Of a stretch of 64,000 nucleotides of DNA, positions 53,778 to 63,086 are shown one piece after another. Numbering within the stretch: the stretch's first letter is position 1; each line of letters opens with the position of its first letter. The notes beneath the pieces are model-generated. The model made no database searches. It was not told the origin of the DNA and saw only the letters and a program-made list of their open reading frames with translations. Both the position numbers and the translations under genes were made by a program. This DNA is from Bacteroidota bacterium (GTDB lineage Bacteria; Bacteroidota; Bacteroidia; Bacteroidales; F082), in assembly GCA_016715945.1 (NCBI GenBank), contig JADJXJ010000001.1, forward strand, positions 1,116,001-1,180,000. Direction: 5' to 3'.

Positions 53778-55268
53778 TTACAGCCTTAACTGAAGTTTGG
53801 CGATGCTTAGTGATGAACCTGAGGTATTTTTCAGGTTGTAGCAAGTGGCCGCCAAAAGCACGTGTTTGTTGGCCTGTTTAATTCCTCTGGTATTTACGCG
53901 CCTCATGTTTAAGAAGTTGAGCAAAGTGCCTAAGACGGGCTCAACGGTTTTGCTTCTGATGCGAGACATCTTTCTGGCGTAACCGGGATTGCTTTGAAGC
54001 TTTTGGTGCATTTTATCAAAGAGTTCCTTGTGGATGCTGTCGTCAATCTTTTTAAACCGTGTCCTTTCTCCGCAGCATGCTTTGCGCAGTGGACATTTAC
54101 CACAATCTTTTTCGCTGCTTCGGTAGGTGTTTTTGCGGTAGCCTTTGCTGTCGGTTTTTTCACCTTTATAAGTGAGGGAGGCTTTGTGTCCGCCTTCTTT
54201 GACGCATTGGTAGCGGTTTTCTTCTTTGATGAAGACAAAGCCTTCGCGCTGAGCCACATACTGCCCGAAGTTGGGCATCCAGGCATCAATACCGGCACGG
54301 TTGAGAAATTCAAGGCTTTCGCCGCTGCTGTAGGCAGCATCGGCCAGAATCTCTCCTGTTTGCAGGCCATGTTCTGATAGATTTTCTTCGGATAGCGACA
54401 CAATCTGCTCAAGGCACTGGCTGTCGCGCTTGTCGGCAAAGTCGGCACAAGCACCTGTAATTACATGGTGGGCGTCGTCCACTGCCAGCTGGCCGTAATA
54501 GTTAAGCTGCCGCGGCTTGCCCGGTTTGGTGCTGATGCGTGCATCGGGATCGGTAGGACTGTAATGGGTATGGTTGCTCAGAAACCTTGGGCGAATCAGG
54601 TTTCCGTATTCGTCGGTTTTATCTGTGCCATGGTGGCCGGGCATATCCTTGTACGCTCTTTTCTTCCAGTCATGATGCTTTTCCACCAGCTTTTTACGGG
54701 CTGCAGTCACAGTCTGGCTGGGCTGAGGCATGGGTGCATCGCTGTTCTGGCTGAGTTCAAGAGCAAAGCACTCAGCATCGTCGAGCACTTGTTTTTCGAC
54801 AAGGCTATCCATGCTGGCATTGGCTTTGATGAAAGCGCTGTCGACGGCTTGTCGTTTTCCGCGCACCATGCCTTTGTCGATACACTGTTTAAGAACGGCA
54901 CGGAAAAGCCCAAGAAAAACCTCTTCTCCATAAAGTTGGCGGGTACGGCTTAGCGTACTGTGCCAGGGCAGCGGTTCATCGATGTCGTAATGTAGATAAA
55001 GGCGGATGTCGAGGGCGTTTGCGCAAAACTGCATGAGTTTACGGTCGGAATTGATGTTGTTGAGGTAGCCCACAAGGCAAATCTTGAAGAAGACAACGGG
55101 GTCGATGCTTTCCTGACCTTCGGTACCGTAAAAGTGTTTGGTGGACTGATACAGGAAGTTGAGGTCAAGTTCGCGGTGGAGTATCCGGTAAAAGTTGTCC
55201 TGAGGAACAAGATCATCAAGGCATACCTGATACATCAGTTTTGGTTGAAATTGTTTTCGTCCTTGCAT
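53778..55268 (-). CDS. IS1182-family transposase
   Basis: A 496-residue DDE transposase starting MQGRKQFQPKLMYQVCLDDLVPQ. Core motifs are DPVVFFKICLVGYL, SDRKLMQFCANALDIRLYL, the first Asp in AVDSAFIKANAS, the second in LADAAYSSGESLEF, and a C-terminal Cys cluster (CGKCPLRKACCGE) typical of this family. A longer start at 55346 adds residues with no family match. Terminal repeats were not identified. It interrupts the plus-strand run between the NTF2-like gene and the 137-residue cassette gene. Confidence 0.9.
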   Translation of the reverse strand: MQGRKQFQPKLMYQVCLDDLVPQDNFYRILHRELDLNFLYQSTKHFYGTEGQESIDPVVFFKICLVGYLNNINSDRKLMQFCANALDIRLYLHYDIDEPLPWHSTLSRTRQLYGEEVFLGLFRAVLKQCIDKGMVRGKRQAVDSAFIKANASMDSLVEKQVLDDAECFALELSQNSDAPMPQPSQTVTAARKKLVEKHHDWKKRAYKDMPGHHGTDKTDEYGNLIRPRFLSNHTHYSPTDPDARISTKPGKPRQLNYYGQLAVDDAHHVITGACADFADKRDSQCLEQIVSLSEENLSEHGLQTGEILADAAYSSGESLEFLNRAGIDAWMPNFGQYVAQREGFVFIKEENRYQCVKEGGHKASLTYKGEKTDSKGYRKNTYRSSEKDCGKCPLRKACCGERTRFKKIDDSIHKELFDKMHQKLQSNPGYARKMSRIRSKTVEPVLGTLLNFLNMRRVNTRGIKQANKHVLLAATCYNLKNTSGSSLSIAKLQLRL

Positions 55269-55388
55269 GGTTAAATTTAGCGAAAAATGCTGAGATAACA
55301 CGCAAATAATCCAAAAAAAATGGCTCATTTTATTTGACCCATACAAAGCTTTTCATAGCTTTGAAGCATGGAAAATATTGAGTTGTGC

Positions 55389-55518
55389 AACAGGCACAGC
55401 CGTTTGCCGCAATGGGGGTTGACGTGGTTAAATCAAGTGCAGTGCTTCTATCAACATATGTGCTTGGTTGACAGTGAAGTGCTCCGAAATCCCCCACTGC
55501 GGCAAGCGGCAAAACGTT
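55389..55518 (+). repeat. attC-like imperfect palindrome 4
   Basis: Arms 55389-55420 and 55487-55518 pair through TTTGCCGCA and GGGGG blocks against CCCCC and TGCGGCAAGCGGCAAAA, with AAC and GTT ends. The GTT is 21 bases before the ATG of the 137-residue gene. Confidence 0.68.
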
Positions 55519-55539
55519 ATATTTAATTGCGTTTTAAAT

Positions 55540-55953
55540 ATGAAATCAGACGAGTTAATAGGCTATTGGATCCTGGAGCAACGAGAAGAAACTCCTGTTC
55601 AGGATAATCATTTTACAATATATGATAGAAGTTATGAAGTGGAAGAGCCTCAAATAGAAATACTTTATTTCAAATCAAATGAGAACAAATGTTTTCATAT
55701 AGGAATTGAATTACTCCCATTGGAGGAACGCGAAGACTCTGATTATGAAATCACTTCCTTTCTTCCGGGGACATATGACCTTATTTCCAATACCATAACA
55801 ATTCTGGAAAAAGGGACTATGTCTATAGTAAATGGAAAACTCTCAATAAAAGAGATAGCAGATGATTATAAATGTTATGAAGTCTGGATTAGATTAGCAG
55901 CAGAGTACGATAACTTAATAAAGTACCTAGACTCTGAACTCAATAACACATAA
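55540..55953 (+). CDS. cassette-borne protein of 137 residues, unknown
   Basis: Starts MKSDELIGYWILEQREETPVQ. Acidic, soluble, and probably an alpha-beta or lipocalin-like small fold (ELIGYWIL... is a frequent opening of such proteins), with no recognised family. The gene lies exactly between two attC-like palindromes: its ATG is 21 bases after the GTT of site 4 and its TAA shares two bases with the AAC of site 5. This is the layout of an integron gene cassette. Confidence 0.75.
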   Translation: MKSDELIGYWILEQREETPVQDNHFTIYDRSYEVEEPQIEILYFKSNENKCFHIGIELLPLEEREDSDYEITSFLPGTYDLISNTITILEKGTMSIVNGKLSIKEIADDYKCYEVWIRLAAEYDNLIKYLDSELNNT

Positions 55954-56099
55954 CAGCGGGTATGAAGCAATAGCGGGTGATGCTTCGGCATGCTCAGCAC
56001 AGCGCATGGTAAATCAAAGGTCTGTGGCTCTAATAAATTTTGTGCTAAACCAACAAGTCAGTGCTCGTAATATGCAACTGCACATACACACGGAACGTT
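55952..56099 (+). repeat. attC-like imperfect palindrome 5
   Basis: It starts inside the TAA stop of the previous gene (AAC 55952-55954) and ends GTT (56097-56099) directly against the ATG of the NADAR gene. End arms CGGGTATG and CATACACACG pair. Central words (AAATCAAAGGTCTGTG) match site 1. Confidence 0.7.
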
Positions 56100-56867
56100 A
56101 TGGAACCTATTCATAGCAAAAATCAGGAGAGAATTTATAAGATTGAGAAAATTTGTGTCTTTAGAAAAACTAAGGAACTATTTGGTGGCTTATCAAATAT
56201 GGCTTCTGGGTTTCCTTTAAAAATCAATGGTATTAGTATACTAACATCAGAAGCATTATATCAAGCGTGCAGATTTCCACATATGCCTGATGTACAGAAA
56301 AAAATATGCCTTGAGAAAAGCCCCATGTCAGCAAAAATGGTTAGTAAACCATTTAGATCACAATCGAGAAAAGATTGGGATAATGTTCGTGTTGATATTA
56401 TGTATTGGTGTTTAAAAGTTAAATTGGCTCAAAACTTTGTTACATTTGGACAGTTACTCGAAAAAACTTGCAATAAACCAATAGTTGAAGAAAGTATCAA
56501 AGACCCTTTTTGGGATGCAATAAGAGATAAAGAGAATGAATCAATATTAAAAGGAACTAATACACTTGGGTGTTTACTAATGAAGCTTAGACAAGAATAT
56601 AACTCTGAAAAAAGATATGAGTTACTATATGTAGAACCTCTTAATATTCCTAACTTTCTATTTTATGGTGAGCCTATTCAGATAGTTGACGAAAGACACA
56701 ATTTTATTGAGGGTCTTTACAAATTTGGGGGAATAAAACCAAAATCAGATAAACAAGAAACTAAAAATATTCAGCAGATTGAAAAGAAAGTTTTTGAACA
56801 ACCTGAAATTATTGTTGAACCTGAGGTAGATTGTAATGGTCAAATAAAACTGGACAGAAATTGTTAA
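56100..56867 (+). CDS. NADAR-domain protein, cassette-borne
   Basis: A 255-residue protein. Residues 25-165 are a NADAR (YbiA-like) domain: LFGGLSNMASGFPLKINGI, SEALYQACRFPHMPDVQKKI, SPMSAKMVSKPFRSQ, WDNVRVDIMYWCLKVKLAQN, and IVEESIKDPFWDA. Members act on ADP-ribose derivatives; some remove ADP-ribose from guanine in DNA or RNA and several lie in phage-defence settings. The C-terminal 90 residues are unassigned. The ATG touches the GTT of attC-like site 5. The right-hand attC of this cassette is missing, with a decayed IS3 starting 20 bases after the stop. Confidence 0.82.
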   Translation: MEPIHSKNQERIYKIEKICVFRKTKELFGGLSNMASGFPLKINGISILTSEALYQACRFPHMPDVQKKICLEKSPMSAKMVSKPFRSQSRKDWDNVRVDIMYWCLKVKLAQNFVTFGQLLEKTCNKPIVEESIKDPFWDAIRDKENESILKGTNTLGCLLMKLRQEYNSEKRYELLYVEPLNIPNFLFYGEPIQIVDERHNFIEGLYKFGGIKPKSDKQETKNIQQIEKKVFEQPEIIVEPEVDCNGQIKLDRNC

Positions 56868-56886
56868 TTTTATAATTTCTGTTAAT

Positions 56887-57221
56887 ATGAAAAGACCAAG
56901 AAGAACATTTTCAGCTGCACTCGAGGCCAAGGTAGCTTTGGAAGCAATAAAAGAAGTAAGATGATTTCAGAGCTGGCCCAAATTTACCGGGCACATCCCA
57001 ATTTGATAGGGCTGTGGAAAAGGGAATTTTTATTCAATGCCGAAAAGGTATTCGACACAGGAAGGTCAGAAATCGAAGACATCAAAAAGCTCAAGCAAGA
57101 AAATAATGAGCTGTTGCATCAGATCGGGAAGCTGACGGTGGATATCAATTGGTTAAAAAAAGCTGTTATGATGCCTATACCCATGCGAAAAGCTATGATT
57201 ATAAAGGTGAAAGAGACATGA
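56887..57221 (+). pseudogene. IS3-family OrfA, frameshifted
   Basis: It starts MKRPRRTFSAALEAKVALEAIKE, then loses frame at about 56960 (a TGA follows) and resumes with ISELAQIYRAHPNLIGLWKREFL, the helix-turn-helix of IS3 OrfA, and a Leu-rich coiled end (KKLKQENNELLHQIGKLTVD). Confidence 0.85.
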
Positions 57222-58009
57222 GTATTTGCAGACAGTGTGATTTGTTAGTCCTTTCGCGCAGCACATTGTATTATACTGCGTCAAAGGCAGATGATGAGGA
57301 TTTAAAGCTGATGGAAGAACTGGATCGGTTATACCTTGAAGATCCGACACGCGGCACCCGGAGAATGACAAACGAACTCAGGAGGAAGGACTTTAAGGTA
57401 GGGCGGCACCATGTTCGCAGGTTGATGCAGACCATGCGCCTGAAAACGGTTTATTGCCGTCAACGAACAACAGTTATAGATCCGGGCAAATACAAGTATC
57501 CTTACTTACTGCGCAATCTCCGCATAGTAAAGCCCAATCAGGTATGGGCGCTTGATATTACCTACATCCCTATGCACAGGGGGTATATGTATCTATTGGT
57601 AATCATGGATTTGTAAAGTCAGTATATTGTGGGTTGGAGTTTATCCAATACGATGGAAACCGAATGGGTCGTCCATACCTTAAGCAAGGCAATCCGGCTC
57701 AATGGCAAGCCTGAAATAATCAACTCTGACCAGGGAAGTCAGTTTACCTCGGAGGAGTATGTCAACTATGTGAAAAGCCTGGAAACAGTAAAAATATCTA
57801 TGGACGGAAAAGGAAGGGCAACGGATAACGCTTACGTTGAACGATTCTTCAGAACCATCAAATACGAAAAGATTTATCTTGAACTCCCTGATACCGGAAA
57901 GGAGCTTAACCAGGTTTGTGAACACTTTATTCACTATTACAACGAAAATCGGGATCATTCCTCCATCGGGGATGTCCCGCCAATGTTGATCTATAGGAGG
58001 GCAGCATGA
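57149..58009 (+). pseudogene. IS3-family OrfB transposase with premature stop
   Basis: It has the HTH_21 region (DPTRGTRRMTNELRR), first Asp in VWALDITYIP, then TAA at 57614-57616, then in the same frame GWSLSNTM, second Asp in INSDQGSQFTS, and Glu in NAYVERFFRTIKYE. The catalytic triad is complete but separated by the stop, so the element is probably dead. Terminal repeats were not located. Confidence 0.88.
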
Positions 58010-58169
58010 GTTATAAACAAAAAATAGAAGTTGTGAGTCTCCCCCCGGCCCCCTCTTCTTACAAATACAATTATATTTGTTAAAAATATTATCCAGCCGA
58101 ATTAGACCAGCTCATTGGCATGGATAAACAGCTATCAACAGCCCACTAACTGCCAAAAAAAGTAGAAAA

Positions 58170-59396
58170 ATGAAAATCCTTCACACTTCCGATTGGCATA
58201 TTGGAAAACAATTGAAAAAAGTTGACTTTAGCCAAGACTTAGATTACTTCTTCGATTGGTTGATAAAAACTATTCAAGAGCAAAAAATTGACGTTCTGTT
58301 GATGTCGGGCGATTTGTTTGACACGAGCAATCCTTCACAAGCTGCATTAAAGCAGTATTACGAATTTCTCAAAAAGATGATTACGCACAATGCCGATTGT
58401 AAAATCGTCATCACAGGAGGCAATCACGATGGGCCTTTAGCATTGAATGCGCCCAAAGATTTACTGCAAATCCTCAATGTGAGCGTGGTGGGAGGCGTAA
58501 GCGAAATGATGGAAGATATGTTTGTCAAAATCAACAAAGACAAAGAATCTTTGGTGGTTGCAGCCATTCCTTTTTTGAGAGACAAAGACATCCGAACGGC
58601 AACAACAGGACAGTCTTATCAGGAAAAAACGCAGCAAACCCGCGAAGGGATTCAATCATTTTTTCATAATGTAATTCAGCATTATCGTGACAACTATCAA
58701 AGTTTGCCATTCATCGTAATGGGGCATCTCTTCGTTCAAGGTGCTGCGGTTTCTGAAAGCGAAAGGCAAATTCAAGTGGGAAATCTTGCCGGAGTTAATG
58801 GAAGTATCTTTGGAACTGATCCTCATTATGTTGCCTTGGGGCATATCCACAAACCTCAAACCGCCGGAGCTCAACACGTCCGTTACAGTGGATCGCCCAT
58901 TCCCTTGAGTTTCAGTGAAAAAAACGACACCAAGCAAGTAGTGATTTTGGAATGGAAAAATGATACTTTCGAGATCGAACCTGTTGCCGTTCCATCGTTC
59001 AGAAAACTCATTACCTACAGTGGAACTTTGGAAGAAGTAAAAGCCAAAATCAAAAACCACAGATCCGATAGTCATCTCAAAGATTTGGTGGAAATCATCG
59101 TGGAAGAAGAACAAGAAAATATGAGCATCACGCAGGAGTTAATAGCATTGGCAAGTGATCCCGGCAACGATAATTTAATAATAATCAGCCACAAACTCAC
59201 TTTCAGAAATAGAGTGGACGGACTTGCAAGCCTGTTAGGCGAAACTGCCGATGTGCATAGATATAGCCCACTGGATATATTCAGAAAACGTATCGGATTA
59301 GACGAATCTATTTCAACAGATTCCGAATTCAGCCAAGAACTCGAACAAGCTTTTTCCGAAATCTTAGACGAATTAAATCAAGAACCAAACGAATAA
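58170..59396 (+). CDS. sbcD: exonuclease SbcD (Mre11-like) subunit
   Basis: A 408-residue metallophosphoesterase nuclease working with SbcC on DNA hairpins and double-strand ends. Motifs: LHTSDWHIGKQL (I), LLMSGDLFDTSNP (II), GGNHDGPLAL (III), VMGHLFVQGA, and LGHIHKPQ with GSPIPLSFSE (capping). Length and order are complete. It is followed 68 bases later by sbcC. Its presence inside the island is unusual but could reflect earlier recombination. Confidence 0.93.
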   Translation: MKILHTSDWHIGKQLKKVDFSQDLDYFFDWLIKTIQEQKIDVLLMSGDLFDTSNPSQAALKQYYEFLKKMITHNADCKIVITGGNHDGPLALNAPKDLLQILNVSVVGGVSEMMEDMFVKINKDKESLVVAAIPFLRDKDIRTATTGQSYQEKTQQTREGIQSFFHNVIQHYRDNYQSLPFIVMGHLFVQGAAVSESERQIQVGNLAGVNGSIFGTDPHYVALGHIHKPQTAGAQHVRYSGSPIPLSFSEKNDTKQVVILEWKNDTFEIEPVAVPSFRKLITYSGTLEEVKAKIKNHRSDSHLKDLVEIIVEEEQENMSITQELIALASDPGNDNLIIISHKLTFRNRVDGLASLLGETADVHRYSPLDIFRKRIGLDESISTDSEFSQELEQAFSEILDELNQEPNE

Positions 59397-59464
59397 CGCT
59401 ATTCCTGTTTACCGATAAATCGGTACAGGTGTGGGACAGATTAGCGAACAAAAAAAATTTAACT

Positions 59465-62400
59465 ATGAAAATACTATCACTAAAACTCAAAAATATCAAC
59501 TCCTTGAAAGGAGAGCAAGAAATCAACTTTGCCGAAGGAATACTGGCGGAAGCAGGATTGTTTGCCATCGTAGGACCTACGGGTTCGGGTAAGTCCTCCC
59601 TTTTGGATGCTATCACCCTTGCGCTGTACAACCGAATTCCGAGGGTGCAAGGTAGCATTACCAAAAATGTGATTCAAGAATTGGGGGTCATTCTTACCCA
59701 ACACACCACGGATTGCTATGCAGAAGTTCATTTTGAAGTGAAAGACAAAAAATATCGTGCGCATTGGAGTATAGAGCAAAACCGAAAAGGCAACTTAAAC
59801 GAGCGTAAGCACGAACTATCCGATTCCGAAACAGGAGCTATCATCACCAACTCCATTTCCGATACTCCCAAGGAAATTGAAAAAATCATCGGGCTCAGCT
59901 ACGAACAGTTTGTGCAATCTATGATGTTGGCGCAAGGGCAATTTGCCAAATTTTTGCAAGCCAATCAAAGCGAAAGAAGCAAACTTTTGGAAGAAATCAC
60001 CGGAGGGCAGATTTATCGCAAAATCGGAATGAAAATTTTCCAAAAACATAAAGAGTTCAAAGCCAATCTGGAAGACAAACAAACGCAACTCAACGCAGTG
60101 CAAATCTTAAGCGAAGAAGAAAGGAAAACTTAAGCCAACAAGTCCAAGCGTTGGAAAAAGAAGCCAGGCAGTTCGAGGAGGAAGCTAAAGTTTTTGCAGC
60201 CGATATCAACACACACAAGCAGATACTAAATACCCAAAATGAAATTCAGAAAAATGAAACTGCACTAAACAATGTGCGGAAGGAAATCGAAAACAAAGCT
60301 TCAGAAAAAGCGAAACTCGAAACTCACGACCAATTGGTGGTTCACAGAGATGCCTTGCAGCAAATCAAAAGTTTGGAATCCGAATTTCAACAAGCAAAAA
60401 CACAGATAGATAATCAAAAATCTAAAAAGCAAACTGCCCAAACCCAAAAAGATCAAGTATTGCGCCAAGCCGAAAAATTGTTGGTAACCATAGTTACCGA
60501 AAATCTATTAGAGCATGAGCTTCTAAAATTTACCGAAGAAATATCTAAACTACAACAAGAGGAAACCGACAAACAAAAAGAGGCACTCGCACTCAAAGCA
60601 GACATTGACAAGCAAATCAAAGCTTTGGCAGTAAAAGGCACAAAATTAGAATGGAACGCTTCTTTATCAGAGCAAATTTCCCAAAACATCCATCAAATCA
60701 ATGACCACAAAACTGATTTGGGCATACAAGATGAAACCCAACTCCAATCCCAACTTCTCCACCTCAATACCATCAGCAGCCAAATCTCCGATTTCCTCCC
60801 TGTGCAAAGGGCTTATTTGCTAAAGCTAGAGAGATTTAACTCTGCTAATCAAGAACTTACAAGCTTAGAAGAAGAATCTAAGGCAGAGCTTGAAAAAATA
60901 GAAACCTACAGCAAGGCAATAAGCGATAATGAACCTGAATACCAAAAACTCAAAGCCGAAATAGAGCTGTACAACAAACATAAAAGCTTGGAGCAATATC
61001 GCGCTGAGTTGGTAGAAGGCGAACCTTGCCCATTATGTGGCGCTACCAAACATCCGTGGGCTACCGAACCCATCCAGGATTTGATGCAAGAAAAAACCGC
61101 TCGACTTCAAACCCTTGAGAAACTCATTCAATCCAACAAAATCAATTGGGAAGCAAGCAAAAAGTTGATGGATAAAAACAAGATCATTATTCAACAAAAA
61201 ACCGATTGGATCAATAAAGAAGTGAAAACACTCCGCGAAGAAGCCGCCGGATTAGAAGCCGTAGAAAAAAAACTAAGATCACTCCACACCCCTACAAACA
61301 TTGACCATACTTGGGAACAGGAATTGCAGCGCATCAACAGGCAAATTGGGGAGCTGCAAAAGTTCAAAGACCAACTCTTTGCCTTAGATTTGCTCAACGA
61401 ACTGAGCCAAAAACTAATTCAACACCGAGAAGCCCAAGAAGCCTACAACGATTTGAAAAATCGAAGAGAAGCACGCTACTCCGGTATCAATATCCACAAA
61501 GATTGTGCTGACATAATAAACAATTACAAACTCGCATTGCAGGCGATACAAGCCGCAACCGAGAGCATAGCCGAGTGGACCCAAAAGCAAACTCAGGTTC
61601 AAAACTCACTCCATACACAAATCCAAGATTTGTTGGCAAAAATCCAAACCAAAGGCATACAAACTTTGGAAGAATTGGCAGAAAAGATTTTGACCGAAGC
61701 TCAAGCGCAAAGCATCAGGCAGGAAATCCAAAAGCTCGACAACCAAGTGACCGAATATGAATCAGCCCTCAAGGTTTACAACCATAACTTAAAAGAACTC
61801 CAAGCCCAAAAGAAAACCAATCGCAGCCTCGAAGAGCTCAACGACCAGCTACAAGAGCTCAAGCAAAAACGCACACAAATCACCGACCAACTCGTAAACT
61901 GCAAATTACAGCTCCAAACCGACTTTCAAAACCAAGAAAGGCATCAACGCCTGAAACAAGAATTAGATACCTTGACAAAAAAGCTCAAAACATGGAAAAC
62001 CCTCAACGACCTTTTGGGCGATGCTAAGGGAAATACATTTGCCAACTTTGTACAAGACCTTACCCTTCGACAACTTTTAGTTTATGCCAATCAACGCCTC
62101 CGAAACCTTACCCAACGCTATCAGATATTCCTGCCCGACAGTGCCGAAGGAACCGACACGCTCCAAATCATAGACCTAGACTTGGGCAGCACCCGCCGAT
62201 CCATTAGTTCGCTCTCGGGTGGCGAAACCTTCAAGGTGAGTTTAGCAATGGCACTCGGACTCTCCGACCTTGCCGCACAAAACGTAAGGATAGATTCTCT
62301 CTTCATAGATGAAGGATTTGGCAGCCTTGACCCCGACTCTCTCAACGAAGCCATCTCCCTACTCGAAGAAATGCAAAGCAACACCCAAAAATCCATTGGC

Positions 62401-62496
62401 ATAATCTCCCACGTAAGCGAACTCAAAGAGCGCATCACCACCAAAATCAAACTCACCCCAACCGGCAATGGCTACAGCAAGATTTCGGTGGAGTGA
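59465..62496 (+). pseudogene. sbcC: SbcC ATPase subunit with a single frameshift
   Basis: An SMC-like protein of about 1,010 residues if one base is added. Walker A is IVGPTGSGKSSLLDA (near residue 35), with Q-loop region VQSMMLAQGQFAKFLQA. Long coiled coils surround a zinc hook GEPCPLCGATKHPW. The C-terminal half has LSGGETFKVSLAMAL, Walker B LFIDEGFGSLD and the H-loop ISHVSELKER. The frame breaks near 60125-60133, where AGGAAAACTTAAGC would read on if the A-run had five instead of four A. The first part (223 residues) lacks the second ATPase half. A sequencing error is possible. Confidence 0.9.
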
Positions 62497-62800
62497 TTAA
62501 AAGAAGCTTAAAATCGATTCGACGGTTGAATGAAAATATATGAGAATTCATATATTTTTTAAATTGTAAAAAGTCTGAAAATGCAAATACCTTAAAAAAA
62601 AGTTTTGCCCTAATTATACCAAAACGGAAACTTAACAGATTTGCTTTGTTTAAATCGCATAAATTTCATAAGTCTATTGTAAAACAATAACAGCCAATAT
62701 AGTGAGAAAATATGAACACTCAGAGAGCCGCAATATTTGTACTTACAGCAGGTTACACTATTGCACACATTTACTGGTCTAATTAAACTTAACAAAAATC
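62497..62800. other. right end of island, non-coding AT-rich DNA
   Basis: About 300 bases, strongly AT-rich, without a gene or clear repeat. No recombinase core matching the left end (28888) was found. Confidence 0.5.
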
Positions 62801-62997
62801 AATTCCCATGCCGAAGCCGAATGTTTTATGGATAGTATTTGGCCGATTGCCCCACCATCGGACATTTTTACGAAAAACTGTTCAGGCTCAAGGAGATGAT
62901 GAATACGGATGCAGCCCGCCGTATGGCTGAAGAACGGCACAACTTTATGCTGATCTGGCTGGATCGTTTTTACGAAGAATGGGAGGGCAAAGCCTGA
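62801..62997 (+). pseudogene. 3' remnant of an HD-domain gene
   Basis: From 62854 the frame TIGHFYEKLFRLKEMMNTDA and onward to the TGA equals the end of the HD gene at 28655-28798; all seven base differences in this part are third-position and silent. Before 62854 the match weakens, with a frame-changing indel. The fragment has no start of its own. Confidence 0.9.
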
Positions 62998-63086
62998 ACA
63001 AGGCGATCAGGCCTGCACAAAGGACGGATACTCATTTGAGCATGGCACGCGAAAAAATGTGTTCGGGCATGGGTTGATCAAAGCTT
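62801..63086. repeat. right copy of the island-flanking direct repeat
   Basis: Bases 62854-63086 correspond to 28655-28887. This copy contains the broken HD end and continues into the intact LolA-like gene. Confidence 0.93.

Larger units (their letters stand above)
28888..62800. mobile_element. accessory island of about 34 kb
   Basis: This region separates two convergent core genes (HD and LolA-like) and is flanked by the imperfect 233-bp repeat. It is visibly richer in A and T than the flanks, carries four kinds of transposase, two tyrosine recombinases and five attC-like palindromes, and has nearly all the broken genes of the window. Most cargo is on the plus strand. There is no tRNA at either end, no conjugation genes and no plasmid or phage structural gene, so how it moved is unclear. 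Confidence 0.85.

Noticed and set aside
28888..62800. Integrative conjugative element or prophage
   Set aside because: No relaxase, coupling protein, mating-pair, capsid, tail or terminase genes and no tRNA attachment site were seen.
28601..63086. Interpretation of the flanking repeat as att sites made by the recombinase at 29389
   Set aside because: The repeats are long and diverged, with silent changes; integrase core repeats are short and identical.
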